Assembly (NCBI GenBank): GCA_015548865.1
Contig: JADMXW010000032.1
Span: 1 to 39,037 of the forward strand
Direction: 5' to 3'
From: Serratia marcescens
GTDB taxonomy: Bacteria; Pseudomonadota; Gammaproteobacteria; Enterobacterales; Enterobacteriaceae
Length of the DNA: 39,037 nucleotides
The notes below the pieces were generated by a model. That model worked only from the letters and a program-made list of their open reading frames with translations, did no database searches and was not told the origin of the DNA. Positions 38,737 to 39,037 of the stretch are shown here, one piece after another. The position numbers and the translations under genes are program-made. Within the stretch, counting starts at the first letter, position 1; each line of letters begins with the position of its first letter.

Positions 38737-38994
38737 TCATTTTACAGCAATGCAGTTAATGAAGGGATTCCTGATTTCCCACTGAAGCCTGAGCCAGTTC
38801 AGGTAGGATACATAAATCTGTGTATCACCCTCCGTCATGTAACTGTTTCGCTGAATCTTTCTGGTCAGGGGATAGAATGCCACCGTACCATAGGGTGTTT
38901 CTGAGATAATGATTTTAGTATTCCCGTTATATGCAATTTCATAAACAATATTGTTTTTCTTGATCTTGACCCGCCATCTCCGGACAGCTTTTGT
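38737..38994 (-). pseudogene. Probable remnant of an unknown gene
   Basis: An open minus-strand frame of about 85 codons with protein-like composition (WRVKIKKNNIVYEIAYNG, then YGTVAFYPLTRKIQRNSYM, then YLNWLRLQWEIRNPFIN) stops at 38737. It has no ATG, GTG or TTG start near its beginning, only an internal ATG that would leave 33 residues. It looks like the 3' part of a gene whose start has been lost. No family recognised. Confidence 0.4.
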
Positions 38995-38997
38995 ATC

Positions 38998-39037
38998 TTA
39001 AGTTAACGATGCCCGCTGCCGCCGGTATTCCCTTGGG
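38998..39037 (-). CDS. C-terminal end of an AraC-like regulator, partial
   Basis: Twelve codons reading PREYRRQRASLT and a stop at 38998 enter from the right window edge. The TPREYRRQR-type ending is common at the C-terminus of AraC/XylS-family regulators. With only 12 residues visible this is a guess. Confidence 0.3.
   Translation of the reverse strand, partial: PREYRRQRASLT

Noticed and set aside
38713..38904. 63-residue plus-strand frame near the right edge
   Set aside because: No ribosome site, and the opposite strand has a longer, more protein-like frame.

Overview
The window looks like part of the backbone of a large, low-copy, resistance-type plasmid of Enterobacterales (Klebsiella/Enterobacter/Escherichia-like). 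The evidence is a ParM/ParR partition locus, a LexA-controlled umuDC pair, a Tus homologue, plasmid copies of DNA-metabolism genes (SSB, DNA polymerase III beta clamp, Dam, RdgC), IS26 and IS66-family elements, and dozens of small compact genes with strong Shine-Dalgarno sites. The replicon type cannot be named because no replication initiator gene or origin is visible.

Layout. Positions 1-77 are the end of an IS26 that truncates an IS110-family transposase remnant (78-341), followed by a damaged PAAR-type pair on the minus strand (442-1201). umuDC (1455-3136) sits behind a perfect LexA box. Next come tus (3286-4176), a stand-alone Cas6e-like endoribonuclease (4291-4869), a structured RNA-like region (4992-5131) and an Nlp/Ner-type regulator (5164-5415). 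From 5.5 to 21.9 kb there are many small genes: a GNAT acetyltransferase, exported proteins, a protein with two LexA-like winged helices, a PAPS-reductase-like PP-loop enzyme, a PerC-like regulator, a Lar-type zinc-ribbon protein, a lipoprotein and SSB. From 22.0 to 27.4 kb is a replication/recombination block: the beta clamp, then dam, an unknown gene, rdgC, a helical protein, a DUF2726-like membrane-anchored protein and an HNH nuclease. At 29.3-33.4 kb a DUF4942-adenine methyltransferase gene is cut in two by a 2437-bp IS66-family element with a perfect 8-bp target duplication. An AT-rich membrane/exported gene trio (33.6-35.4 kb), a GntR/FCD regulator and parMR on the minus strand (36.4-37.8 kb) follow. 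The right edge holds apparent gene remnants.

How it fits together. About a dozen intergenic regions on the plus strand carry the same promoter-like element: TTCGTC (usually within ATTTCGTCAC), a 17-bp spacer (16 bp at one site), then a -10-like hexamer. It precedes tus, cas6, the PAPS-reductase pair, the 12341 operon, ssb, the beta clamp, the 27515 operon, the DUF4942 gene, the membrane trio and others. The -35-like part is unlike the sigma-70 consensus, so these genes may form one co-regulated set driven by a plasmid or host activator. This regulon and its orphan Cas6 are the most unusual features seen.
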